64,000 nucleotides of DNA from Ardenticatenaceae bacterium (GTDB lineage Bacteria; Chloroflexota; Anaerolineae; Promineifilales; Promineifilaceae). The position numbers and the translations under genes are program-made. The stretch is from NCBI GenBank assembly GCA_020634375.1, contig JACKBX010000004.1:124001-188000 (forward strand). Reading direction: 5' to 3'. Numbering within the stretch: position 1 is the first letter of the stretch; the number at the start of each line of letters is the position of its first letter. This document shows positions 31,854-41,700 of the stretch, piece after piece. A model generated the notes under the pieces. It saw only the letters and a program-made list of their open reading frames with translations, had not been told where the DNA came from and did not search any database.

Positions 31854-33902
31854 TTATCTTAGAATAGTTGGCAAGTAAATAAACTGCTGGCAAGTGATTT
31901 CCAGCATCTCGGCACTGTCTACAAAAGTGCCATTCCAGCCCCCGGCCTTCAGCGCCACACCATTGCCAAAGGCTGCGCCCAACGTGCGTGCCCCCACGTT
32001 CATCTCTGGCCCGGAGCGCCACCGGTAGCCGTCAAAGTATTCAGTGCTGGTTTCATAGGAGTACCAGCCGCCGCCCACAGCCCAGATGTTTTGGCCGTCG
32101 AAGAATGCGCCCGGACCACCGCGCCCTATGTCCATAATGGGCGCTTCTGTCCACACGTCGGTAGCCGGGTCGTAGCGCTGCACCCCTATATAATTGTCGG
32201 TATTCCCCCCCATCACATAGATGTATTGGCCGTCAGATGAGGCGGCGGGGTAGTTAACGGCCGTTAATAACGGCGCGGCGCTGCTCCAACTATCGGTGGC
32301 AATGTCATACACATAATGAGTGAACCCGGGGACGCCGGTGGCGCTGCCGCCCAAGACGTGTAGTTTGTTGTTGTGTACAACCGCAGCATGGGCGAAATTC
32401 TCGGCAGGCATAGCCGTCATCGTCACCACCGTATTGCTTTGAATGTCATAACGCTGCAAATCGGCAACGCTAAGCCCAGAATAGCCGCCAGGAATGTAGA
32501 GATAGTTTCCTACAGCAGCCACATCCGTGTTAGAAACGCCGATGAGCAGGTTTGCCTTATCTGTCCAGGTGTTGGTAGCCGGGTTATATTCTTCGATGGG
32601 AATATCGCGGATGCCGCCACTGGCTTCACCACCGATCAGGTAGAAACGGTTGGCGGCATACGCCAGTGAGGGACGCGAACGCGGCGTATTGATCGGGCTG
32701 ACCTCCTGCCACTCGCCAATGGTGCAAACGGGAGGTGGTGGCGGCGGCGCACATTCAATAGACAAAATTTCCGCATCATCTTCAAAGTCACCATTCCAAC
32801 CGGCCGCTTTGAGGGCCAGGCCATCGCCAAAGGCCGCCCCCGTTGTACGCACGCCGGTGCTCATGGCCGGGCCAGACTGCCACCGGATGCCATCCCAATA
32901 CTCGGTTGTAGTCAGATAAGTAGACCAGCCACCGGCAGCCACCCAGACATTCTGCCCATCAAAGAAGCCGCCCGCGCCGCCGCGCCCTTCCGCCAGATCA
33001 GGAATCAATGTCCAGGTATCGGTTTGCGGATTATAACGCTGGACGGTGGCTATATCGTCAGAATTACCACCGATGACGAAGATGTAATAACCATCGGTCA
33101 CAGCAGTGGCATAGTTCACGGCTACGGGCAACGGCGCACCCGCATCCCAACTGTTTGTCGCCACATCGTACATACGATTGGTTGTTCCGGCGGCTCCGGT
33201 TTCACTGCCCCCCAGCGCGTACACTTTGTTGTCCAGCGCCACCACAGTATGAGCGTACAGGGTGCTGGTCATGGGAGCCAGGGTGGTCAGCGTGTTGGCG
33301 ACGATGTTATATCGCTGCATGGCTGCTTCACCACTAGCGCCCGTGTACCCGCCAGGAATATAAATGTATTGGCCGATGGCTGCCGCGCCGGTGTTGGAAA
33401 CGCCGGTTAGCAGGTGGGCTTTGTCTGTCCAGGTGTCGGTGGCCGGATTGTATTCTTCAATGGGGTTATCGCGGTTGCTGCCGCTGGCTTCACCACCTAT
33501 CAGGTAGAAACGGCCGTTAAACGAGGCATACGTCAAGGCTGGGCGCGAACGGGGTGTGTTTACCGGCGAGACGGTTTGCCAGGTGCCAATAGTGCAGGCC
33601 TGATTGACGCTGGCCGGTGCTTCGGAGGCCGCGCTGCCCATCAATTCCAGGAGCGCCTGCCGTTGTTCCGGGGGCAGTTCATGCCCGCTGTCTTCGTCGA
33701 TACTGCTATCCGGCTGCACAGCGCCTGTTTGGTTACTATCCAATTCGACACTGCCCGATTCGGCGCTGCCTGATTGGTCGCTGTCCGAATGGATAGAACC
33801 CGATTGGGCAGTAACCGGCGTTAATTGCATTGCCCACAGGCAAAGAAGCAGAACGACAACCATCAGGACACTGCTAAGTCTAAAGAGGGGTTTTGATTTC
33901 AT
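31854..33902 (-). CDS. Secreted kelch-repeat protein with internal duplication
   Basis: The 682-residue protein has a Sec signal peptide (MKSKPLFRLSSVLMVVVLLL, cleavage likely after VTAQS) and a Ser/Asp/Gly-rich N-terminal spacer. Two homologous halves of about 285 residues follow (roughly 100-385 and 395-670), each beginning CTIG-W and containing NTPRSRP, FYLIGGEASG, EEYNPATxTWT and YIPGGY kelch blades. The halves are joined by CAPPPPPPVC. Each half should fold as a six-bladed beta-propeller exposed outside the cell. The true start follows AAAGGAGA; an in-frame start 33 bases upstream would spoil the signal. Ligand unknown. Confidence 0.88.
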   Translation of the reverse strand: MKSKPLFRLSSVLMVVVLLLCLWAMQLTPVTAQSGSIHSDSDQSGSAESGSVELDSNQTGAVQPDSSIDEDSGHELPPEQRQALLELMGSAASEAPASVNQACTIGTWQTVSPVNTPRSRPALTYASFNGRFYLIGGEASGSNRDNPIEEYNPATDTWTDKAHLLTGVSNTGAAAIGQYIYIPGGYTGASGEAAMQRYNIVANTLTTLAPMTSTLYAHTVVALDNKVYALGGSETGAAGTTNRMYDVATNSWDAGAPLPVAVNYATAVTDGYYIFVIGGNSDDIATVQRYNPQTDTWTLIPDLAEGRGGAGGFFDGQNVWVAAGGWSTYLTTTEYWDGIRWQSGPAMSTGVRTTGAAFGDGLALKAAGWNGDFEDDAEILSIECAPPPPPPVCTIGEWQEVSPINTPRSRPSLAYAANRFYLIGGEASGGIRDIPIEEYNPATNTWTDKANLLIGVSNTDVAAVGNYLYIPGGYSGLSVADLQRYDIQSNTVVTMTAMPAENFAHAAVVHNNKLHVLGGSATGVPGFTHYVYDIATDSWSSAAPLLTAVNYPAASSDGQYIYVMGGNTDNYIGVQRYDPATDVWTEAPIMDIGRGGPGAFFDGQNIWAVGGGWYSYETSTEYFDGYRWRSGPEMNVGARTLGAAFGNGVALKAGGWNGTFVDSAEMLEITCQQFIYLPTILR

Positions 33903-34155
33903 ATGTCTCCTTTGAAAATTGCGTCTACCAGACAAGAACAGGCCTTGATAGACACCTTGATGAATAGGATTTATTGAGAATATTCCTTATTGTCGAGGTC
34001 GTTGATGACAACTTTGAGTAAGGATGAAGGGGATACTGGTAACGGCCGTTCCCGGTTACAGTCTATAAGAAGCCCTGGGCAATTGCAATAACTCAAATTA
34101 CCACTTCTTACTATGCAACTTGCGCTTCGGCCAATAAATTGTGTACAAATGCTGA

Positions 34156-35085
34156 TTAATGTGTGCCAAGCCCCTTGCTGGCCTCTGCCAATGCCATTTT
34201 ATGAGCCGTTTTTAGCGCCTGGTCTGCGGCTGTGGCAATGTCTGGCGTGACGCCAGTGCCTTCCCAGTTTGTTCCCGTTATTGGATGGGTTGGGAGTCCG
34301 ATTGGAATGAATACTTCAAAATGCGGGTGCAGTCTGTACGAAGCCCCTGGATGCGCTCCGCCATCTGTTTGCTCGCCAATGAGTGTTGCACGTTTGCGTG
34401 CTTGCATATCGTAAGCAAAGCCTTCGCCACCGGAAAAGGTCTCTTTACTAATGAGAATGTAGAGGGGTTTGTCGTCTAGCTTTTTACCGGGGACGTAGGG
34501 CAGGGTCCAATATTGCTGCGTTGTGTCATCGTCGCGCCAGTAAATGGTGTTCAGGAGTTGGGGTTCCCCGCCCAGCAAATAGCTGCTGATCAAGGCGACC
34601 ATGCCAGGATAGCCACCGGTGCATTGGCGCAAGTCGAAAATGAGCGCGTCGGTATGGGCAAGGAAGTTCATGGCAGAAACGGCCGTATCTCCACCCCACT
34701 CTGGCCGATAAAAAGAACGAATATCCACATAACCAATATTTCCATCCAGGCGTTCTACTTTATGGAACCCATAATTGTTGATTCGTGCCTGATGTTGCTG
34801 CTGCACTGTCCATTGTTCATTTAACCTGAGCACCTCATCCTCATCGGGCAGGGGGTCTGCATGCCACCTCACCCACAAATGTTCGTCATGGCAAATTTCT
34901 TGCATATGGGTAGTGAGCGCATAGGCAAAGAATTCTTCGTCCTGTAAATCATCATAATCCCCATCCGCCAGGTGTTGTTGCAAATTGATGCAAATCTTTT
35001 CTGCTGCATCTGGAAACACATAAAACCTTCTCAGTTTTTCTAAGAGGGCTTCTACTATTTCTGTGTGAGTGGCATTTTCGTTCAT
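34156..35085 (-). CDS. S41-family (tail-specific/IRBP-like) serine peptidase
   Basis: The 309-residue protein resembles the peptidase S41 core without a PDZ domain, as in interphotoreceptor retinoid-binding protein-like members. Visible elements are the N-terminal helical bundle (about 8-65), GNIGYVDIRSF (about 115-125), LIFDLRQCTGG (about 148-158) and the active-site region SKETFSGGEGFAYDM, with S218 as nucleophile and E221 nearby. A lysine would complete the usual Ser-Lys dyad in this family; which one is unclear. No signal peptide is present, so it may act in the cytoplasm. The Shine-Dalgarno site is weak. Confidence 0.85.
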   Translation of the reverse strand: MNENATHTEIVEALLEKLRRFYVFPDAAEKICINLQQHLADGDYDDLQDEEFFAYALTTHMQEICHDEHLWVRWHADPLPDEDEVLRLNEQWTVQQQHQARINNYGFHKVERLDGNIGYVDIRSFYRPEWGGDTAVSAMNFLAHTDALIFDLRQCTGGYPGMVALISSYLLGGEPQLLNTIYWRDDDTTQQYWTLPYVPGKKLDDKPLYILISKETFSGGEGFAYDMQARKRATLIGEQTDGGAHPGASYRLHPHFEVFIPIGLPTHPITGTNWEGTGVTPDIATAADQALKTAHKMALAEASKGLGTH

Positions 35086-35326
35086 GTTTTACCGCAGTTT
35101 ATTTGGGAAAGTTTACTTGATCATTTACGGCCGTTCACAGCCTATTCCAAAAGAGCCAAACAGGTAAACAGCTATCTGGATGATGGCCGGACATAGATAG
35201 CATCATGAGCGCTTACATAAGGGTAATGTAGAATAATTGCGAGGGGGTGTCAAAGGGTAAAACCTTTCCCTCTTGCCTCATTCTGTGTTACAAATTGGAG
35301 GTGGCGAATCATAAGCGAGGTGAGCG

Positions 35327-36523
35327 ATGAACACAGACGCATTACGCGATAAAGTAGCCATCATCGGCATGGGCTGCACCCCCTTTGGCATTTTACAAGA
35401 CCGCAGCTTTGCCGAACAAGGCTTGCAAGCAATAAACGAAGCGTTAGCTGATGCCGGGATTGGCAAAGAGCGCATTGAGGCAGCCTGGCTGGGCACATTT
35501 GAGCCAAACCTGGGCGGCAGTTATGCCGCCTATGCCGGGGATTTTGTGGCCGACATTTTGGATATGCCCGGCCTGCCGGTGACGCGGGTGACAAACTACT
35601 GTGCCACCGGCATGGACGCCATGCGTAATGCAGCCATTTCTGTAGCGGCGGGATTGTATGACGTGGTATTGGTGCTGGGCAATGAGAAGATGCGCGACGT
35701 GCCCTCGCGGGACAGCCTGATCCGGCAGGTGGTGACAACGGGGCATCCCCTGGTGCAAAAGGGGCTGAGTGCGCCGGGCATGTTTGGCTTGATGGCGCGG
35801 CGGCACATGGCCGAATTTGGCACAACGAAGGAAGACCTGGCGCGGGTGGCGGTGAAGAACCATTACAATGGCGCACGCCATCCCAAAGCGATGTTCCAAA
35901 AGGAAGTGAGCCTGGAAACGGTGATGAACGCGCCGATGATTAGCGAACCGTTGGGGCTGTATGACTGCACGCCTACCAGCGATGGCGCAGCGGCAGCCAT
36001 CCTGTGCCGCGCCGATTTAGCGCCACAGTTGAGCGATGATTATATTTTGATCGAAGCGGTGGGCATGGCGACAACGACGGGGGGACGCTACGGCCGTTCC
36101 GCCGAATCGCTCATCGGATTTGAGGCCACCCAACTGGCCGGGCAGCAAGCATACCAGGCCGCAGGCATCGCCAACCCGTTGGACGCCATTGATTTTGCCG
36201 AAGTCCACGACTGCTTCACCATCACCGAAATTTTGAACTACGAGGATTTGGGCCTCACAGAAAAGGGACAGGGGGCGCAGTTTATCCGCGACGGCCGTTC
36301 CGCTCTCGAAGGCGATTTTCCGGTAAACCCCAGCGGCGGACTGAAATGTTTCGGCCACCCCATCGGCGCCAGCGGCGTGCGCATGACCTATGTTATCTAT
36401 GAGCAGTTGCTCAAGCGGGCGGGAGCCACACAAGTTCCCGTGGACAGAAACGGCCGTGGACTGGTACACAACCTCGGCGGGCCGGGATCGGTGTGCGTAG
36501 TGGGTCTGTATCATTTGCCGTAA
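35327..36523 (+). CDS. Thiolase-family protein (acetyl-CoA acetyltransferase/SCP-x type)
   Basis: The 398-residue protein keeps the thiolase catalytic set: nucleophile C92 in NYCATGMDA, the GLKCFGHPIGASG block with the catalytic His (about 338-350), and NLGGPGSVCVVG with the second Cys near the C-terminus. It is closest in style to the SCP-x/non-decarboxylating thiolases that pair with DUF35 or hydratase proteins rather than to FadA. It can cleave 3-oxoacyl-CoA or condense acetyl-CoA. The HMGCS-like/DUF35 fusion 4.7 kb upstream is a possible partner. A GAGGTGA site precedes the ATG. Confidence 0.9.
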   Translation: MNTDALRDKVAIIGMGCTPFGILQDRSFAEQGLQAINEALADAGIGKERIEAAWLGTFEPNLGGSYAAYAGDFVADILDMPGLPVTRVTNYCATGMDAMRNAAISVAAGLYDVVLVLGNEKMRDVPSRDSLIRQVVTTGHPLVQKGLSAPGMFGLMARRHMAEFGTTKEDLARVAVKNHYNGARHPKAMFQKEVSLETVMNAPMISEPLGLYDCTPTSDGAAAAILCRADLAPQLSDDYILIEAVGMATTTGGRYGRSAESLIGFEATQLAGQQAYQAAGIANPLDAIDFAEVHDCFTITEILNYEDLGLTEKGQGAQFIRDGRSALEGDFPVNPSGGLKCFGHPIGASGVRMTYVIYEQLLKRAGATQVPVDRNGRGLVHNLGGPGSVCVVGLYHLP

Positions 36524-36558
36524 TTGGTTGCTGGCCGCTAGTTGCTGGTTGCAGATAA
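36522..36558. repeat. Heptamer repeat (GTTGCTG family)
   Basis: Units GTTGCTG, GCCGCTA, GTTGCTG, GTTGCAG occupy most of the 53-base gap between the thiolase and transporter genes. Confidence 0.65.
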
Positions 36559-36576
36559 CCGTATATCATTCCCCGC

Positions 36577-37473
36577 ATGTTTTTAGGAGAACTTGCAGCA
36601 CTGGGAACGGCCGTATGCTGGTCGCTCACCGCCATTTCATTTAGCTACAGCGGCCGTCTCATTGGTTCCGATGTCGTAAACCGCAGCCGCCTCATTTTCG
36701 CTCTCCTTTTCCTCTCCATCACCCATTTTTTTATCGAAGGCACCTTCTTCCCCACCCACGTCGAGGCATTCCGTTGGGGGTGGCTGGGATTGTCGGGGTT
36801 GTTGGGGCTGGCCTTGGGCGACACCTTCCTCTTCCAGGCATACGTTCTCCTCGGCCCGCGCCTCGCCATGCTAATGATGGCGACTGTACCCATTTACAGC
36901 ACCTTGTTTGGCTGGCTTCTCTTTGGCGAGACGGTATCTACTGTAGAAGTGGCAGGCATTGCCCTGGCAATTGGCGGTATTGGTTGGGTAGTCACCGAGA
37001 AACGGCCGGGCATGACCGTTGTCGAAAACAAGCAGTATAGCAAAGGGCTGTTAATGGGGTTGTTGGGCGCGTTGGGGCAGGTTGCCAACCTGGTTACGGC
37101 GCGTTATGGCATGGTGGGTGGCTTCTCCAGCCTTTCGGCAACGATGATTCGCATTCTCGTAGGGATGACGGTTTTGTGGCTGGTGGCGGCGCTGCGCGGT
37201 CAGGTGGGTCACAGCCTGCGGCAATGGCGCAACAAAAAAGCATTCGCCGCGCTTATTGGCGGTGCAGTGTCTGGGCCGTTCCTCGGCATCTGGTTGTCAC
37301 TCACGGCAATTTCGCTGGCGCGATTGGGCATTGCCTCTACGCTAATGGCACTGCCCCCGGTGATTCTCATCCCTCTGGAGTTTGTGCTGTTCAAGCGGCG
37401 GGTGAGTGGCAGGGCTGTGGTGGGAACGGCCGTTGCCATGCTTGGCGTCGCTCTTCTCTTCAATATTGTCTGA
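36577..37473 (+). CDS. EamA-family (DMT superfamily) transporter
   Basis: The 298-residue protein has about ten membrane helices arranged as two EamA repeats (residues about 1-140 and 155-298), typical of drug/metabolite exporters such as RhaT/YdcZ relatives. Seen here are the conserved GETVSTVEVAGIALAIGGIG (about 118-137), ending repeat 1, and the matching PPVILIPLEFVLFKRRVSGRA block in repeat 2 (about 264-284). The substrate is unknown. No Shine-Dalgarno site precedes the ATG, although GTATAT lies 14-19 bases before; translation may be leaderless. Confidence 0.88.
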   Translation: MFLGELAALGTAVCWSLTAISFSYSGRLIGSDVVNRSRLIFALLFLSITHFFIEGTFFPTHVEAFRWGWLGLSGLLGLALGDTFLFQAYVLLGPRLAMLMMATVPIYSTLFGWLLFGETVSTVEVAGIALAIGGIGWVVTEKRPGMTVVENKQYSKGLLMGLLGALGQVANLVTARYGMVGGFSSLSATMIRILVGMTVLWLVAALRGQVGHSLRQWRNKKAFAALIGGAVSGPFLGIWLSLTAISLARLGIASTLMALPPVILIPLEFVLFKRRVSGRAVVGTAVAMLGVALLFNIV

Positions 37474-37475
37474 GT

Positions 37476-37503
37476 TCGCAAACTTACCACTTACAACTTA
37501 CTG
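37476..37503. repeat. Heptamer repeat (ACTTACC/ACTTACA/ACTTACT)
   Basis: Three perfect-period units and a T-run separate the convergent EamA and YbdK-type genes. Confidence 0.65.
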
Positions 37504-37506
37504 TTT

Positions 37507-38667
37507 TTAATCGTAAATCCCCTGCTTCGTTTCCTCAATCAAATGATCGACTACCGCCTTTAGCGCTTCCTCACGGTTGTCATCGCCGCCGTGTTGTTGG
37601 TACACCGCAACCTGGCGGTCTGCGCTGGTTCCGTGCTGCAAAATATGGCGAATATGCTCCACCTCTTTGCGGCTGCCCAACTCATCCAGCACATCGTCCA
37701 AAATCTCCAGCAGTTCTTCCATCAAAAAATGGAAGGGCACAGACTCTTGTTGACCAAAATCAATCAGTTCTCCTTGAATGCCATAACGCATTGCCCGCCA
37801 TTTATTTTCGCTGATGTGCATATGCCGGTAGCTGCGCCAAGACATATTGCTCTCTCGCAGCTTCAGCAGCTTCGCAACCACAGCCTGGAATGTGGCCGCC
37901 ACACACACTGCATCCTCAATCGAAGTACAAATATCCGAGATACGAAACTCTAGCGTATCGAAGAGGGGGTGCGGGCGAATATCCCACCAAATTTTTGCAA
38001 CCGGGTCGCCTTTGCCAAAGGAGCCGACCTTCGCCATCGTTTCTTCGTAATGCTTGTACTCATCATAGGAGGTGAAGGAGTGGGGAATGCCCGTGCGGGG
38101 CAAGCTCTCGAAAATTACGCTGCGATAAGATTTGAGGCCCGTGTTACGGCCGTGCCAAAACGGAGAACTCGTCGAAAGCGCCAAAATATGGGGAATGAAA
38201 TAACGCGCCTGATTCATGACCTCAATCATCAAATCTCTTTGCGCTCTCTCCGCGCCAAAGCCTACATGGACATGCATCCCAAAAATGAGCAACCGCCGCG
38301 CCACCCCTTGCATATCGTCCAACAATTCCTTATAGCGCACCCCCTCGGTGATAGATTGTTCATCCCAATGCGCAAATGGGTGAGTAGATGCGGCCGCAAT
38401 TTCCAGTCCATTCTGCTCAGCCATCTCGAAGACGGCGCGGCGCAGGCGCTTAATTTCCGCGCGCACCTCCTTGATATTGCGGCAAATGTGGCTGCCCACT
38501 TCCACCTGTGACTGCATAAATTCTGGCTTCAAGTGCAGCTTACTACTGCGCTGTTCATCTTGAGAGATAAACTCGCTGATGTAAGCGTGCAAATTTCGCG
38601 TCTCAGGATCGATTATCTGGTACTCTTCTTCAATTCCCAATGTGAGTGGGGGGCGCGTGAAACTCAT
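37507..38667 (-). CDS. Carboxylate-amine ligase, YbdK/GCS2 family
   Basis: The 386-residue protein belongs to the glutamate-cysteine ligase 2 family (YbdK in E. coli), ATP-dependent enzymes that join glutamate or another carboxylate to an amine. LGIEEEYQIIDPETRNL near the N-terminus (about 10-26) is the signature, with HVHVGFG (about 132-138) and the late R-YRHMHISENKWRAMRYG region (about 280-297). Homologues in bacteria make gamma-glutamylcysteine weakly or have other products. The start has a near-perfect AGGAGGT site. Confidence 0.9.
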   Translation of the reverse strand: MSFTRPPLTLGIEEEYQIIDPETRNLHAYISEFISQDEQRSSKLHLKPEFMQSQVEVGSHICRNIKEVRAEIKRLRRAVFEMAEQNGLEIAAASTHPFAHWDEQSITEGVRYKELLDDMQGVARRLLIFGMHVHVGFGAERAQRDLMIEVMNQARYFIPHILALSTSSPFWHGRNTGLKSYRSVIFESLPRTGIPHSFTSYDEYKHYEETMAKVGSFGKGDPVAKIWWDIRPHPLFDTLEFRISDICTSIEDAVCVAATFQAVVAKLLKLRESNMSWRSYRHMHISENKWRAMRYGIQGELIDFGQQESVPFHFLMEELLEILDDVLDELGSRKEVEHIRHILQHGTSADRQVAVYQQHGGDDNREEALKAVVDHLIEETKQGIYD

Positions 38668-38799
38668 TGTTTACCTCCTCAGTAAGTTGATAACTGATAG
38701 TATGGTGTGGGAAGTGGGATATACCCTGATTAGTTTAGTTGGGATTCTGGCATGTGGCAAGGGGGTAAACGATCAAAAGTTAGCATACACAAATAGCGT

Positions 38800-41700
38800 T
38801 TACTCCTCTTCCAGTAGCAAATCTATTTTTGTGAACACGGCTGCCATATTTACCGGTTTGCGCGTCACGGCCGTTGGCAGCGGCGGCAGTGGTGGCGGCT
38901 CAGGTAATTCCTCGCCAGTGAGAGCACGGTAATTGTCCCGGTACTCATTGCTCGGCGTGCGTGCATATAGGTCGCGGTACAGGGCGATGGCCTGCGCCTT
39001 GTGCGCTGCCTGCTGCGGATCAAGCTGCCAGATTTCATAATGCAGCGTCGCCGTCTGTGCCGCTTCCAGGTCATCGGTGAAAAGAGATTGTAGGTGGGTG
39101 ACGGCCGTTCCCACCCCCAACTCCCCCCGTTCCACTTGCAGCCGCGTCAGCCCCATGCCCGCCTCAAAGCGAATCGTCTCATTTTCCACCTTCTCCGCCA
39201 GCGCCGCCGCCTCCGCAAACGCCGCCGCCGATTCATCCCGCCGCTGCTGCGCACTCAACAAATTGCCATAATCAAACAAGTAAGTACACAAATCATACGG
39301 CGTATCCAGCGCCCGCCCCAACGCCAGTGCCTGCGTCAGCAGCCGTTCCGCCGGTTCAAGCTCCCCATTCGCCAGATACACCCGCGCCACATTCCACGCC
39401 GCAAAACTCACCCCCTGGCGGTCGCCCAACGCCAGCGTCGTCTGCAAATCATAGCTGTAGCAAGCCAACGCCTGCGCCGGACGGCCCTGATACCAGTAAA
39501 TATTGCCCATATTGCCCACGCTGATGCTCACCCCTTGGCGGTCGCCCAATTCCAGAGCAATTTGCAGGCTTTGCGCATACGCATTCAGCGCCCGCACATA
39601 ATCTCCCTGCTCCAAATAGACATTGCCCATATTGCTAAAATTCAGGCTCAGGCCAAAGCGGTCATCCAGCGCCAGCGCCAACTGCTGGCACGTCTCAAAA
39701 CAGGCCAGCGCCGCGTCATTCTCCTCCCGCGACCAGTAAATCAGCCCCATGTTGCCAGTAGCCCGCAACACCCCCTTCTGATCGCCCTGCTCCTCGGCAA
39801 TCTGGCGGCTTTGTTCATAATGGGCCAGCGCCCGCTCGTAATCCCCCTGATACCAGTAGATCACGCCGGTTTCGCGCAGGGCGTCGGCGGCTTCAGTGAG
39901 GTGGGCAACGGCCGTAAACCCCTCCCGCGCCTCCACCAACCACCCCAACGCCGCCTCATAATCCCCCTTCGCCCGCAAAATCACGCCAACCAACTGCCGC
40001 GCCCGCGACGCCTCATACACAGCAGCAGCCGCATCCGCCAGCGACAGCGCAGCACGATAATTCGCCTCCGCCGCATCCCATTCGCCAATCAACTGCTGCA
40101 CTTCACCCAAATTCAACAAGACCGGAATCTTGTCTGCATCCGCCAGCAGCGGCAGCAGCCGTTCATAGTAGGTGATGGCAACATCGTTAGCGTAGGCATC
40201 CTTCGCCGCCGCCGCCGCCGCCGCAAAATATTCCCGCTGCTTCTCCTCATTGCGGCTCAGGCCAAAATGGTACGCCAGCAAATCCAGATAGCGGGGCAGG
40301 TCGGTGGCATACGCCCGCTCCACATACAGGCCAATTTGCTCGTGCAGCATCGCCCGCGTCGCCACCGCCAGACTTTCATAAGCCACCTCGCGGGTGACGA
40401 TATGTTTGAACAGATATTCCAACTCCGGTTCTGACCCGGCCACCGGCATCAATTCCAGCGTGCCTAATTCGGCCAGATGGCGGCGCACGCGGGGCGGCTC
40501 GCCCAACTGCGGGTAGCTGCCCCACAACCACGCCTCGCGGAACAGCCGCCCAATCACGCTGGCGACTTTCAGCGTCGTCTTCGGCCCCTCTGCCAATCGG
40601 TCTACACGGCTGATGATTAAGTTGTGCAGGCTGCCCGGCAGTTCAAAAGAGGCCAACGCCTCTTCATCGGCGGGGTCAATGCCCTGGTCGCGGATGAGGT
40701 TGATCATCTCGTCCATGTAGAAGGGGTTGCCCTGGGCGCGGGCGGTGATGCGCTCCAGCAGGATGGGCGGCGCGTCATCGCGGCCCAATTTCAGGCCAAT
40801 CAACTGCTCCGCCTCCGCCGCACTAAATTCGCTAAGGCGGATTTCGCTGAAGTGCGACAGGCGGCGCACTTGCGGCTGGATGCGCTCGCTCTCCGGCGGG
40901 CGGTAGATGACCAGCAGCATGATCGGCACATCTACCAGGCCGCGCCCCACAAATTCCAGCAGGTCATTGGAGAGAGGATCGAGCCAATGGGTATCCTCCA
41001 AAATCAGCAAAAGCGGCTGGCGCTGGGCGTTATGGCGCAAAATGTCCAAAACCAGTCCTTCCAGCGCGGATTTGCGCAGCTTGGCGTCCATCGCACGGGT
41101 GTGTTCGTTGTCGGGGATGGGCAAGTTGAGCAGGGGGGCGAGCAGGGGCAGGCGATGGGCGAGGGTGGGGTCTACGGCCGTTACCACTCCCGCCACCTCC
41201 ACAACCTGCGCAGCCACATCCTGCGCCGCTTGCAAGCCAAACAAATCATGCAGGATGCCCTGCCACACAAGGTAAGCGGTGGTTGTGCCATAAGATTGGC
41301 AGGCGCTGAGGATAGTTTGGTCGCCGTCGCCCATTTGCGCCAGCAGCGCGGCCATCAGCCGCGATTTGCCCATGCCCGCTTCGGCGGTGATGCCCACCAA
41401 CTGCCCTTGCCCGGTTTGCGCCTGCTGCCATTTTGCTTGCAATAGGGCCAATTCCGTCGCTCGCCCGACCATCGGCAGGGCGTAATGCGGCGCATCGCGG
41501 CGGGCGCTGCGCTGCCGCGTGCCGCCCAGCACATGCACCTGCACCGGCTGCGCTTTGCCCTTGACACGGATGGCCTGCGACGCTTCCCAGGCGAAGGGGG
41601 CGTCGGCTGCGGCGCGGGTTTCCTGGCTGACGAGGATTTGCCCCGGCGCGGCAGCTTGCATCAGCCGCGCCGCCAGATTGACGGCGTCGCCCATCACGGT

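Noticed and set aside
31484..32022. Two overlapping open frames over the 21-bp repeat
   Set aside because: They encode only repeat-derived Phe/Lys/Pro/Val stretches and have no ribosome-binding site.
35220..35326. Possible riboswitch or terminator upstream of the thiolase gene
   Set aside because: Only weak imperfect pairing (AAAGGG...CCTTTC) is visible, with no known riboswitch core.
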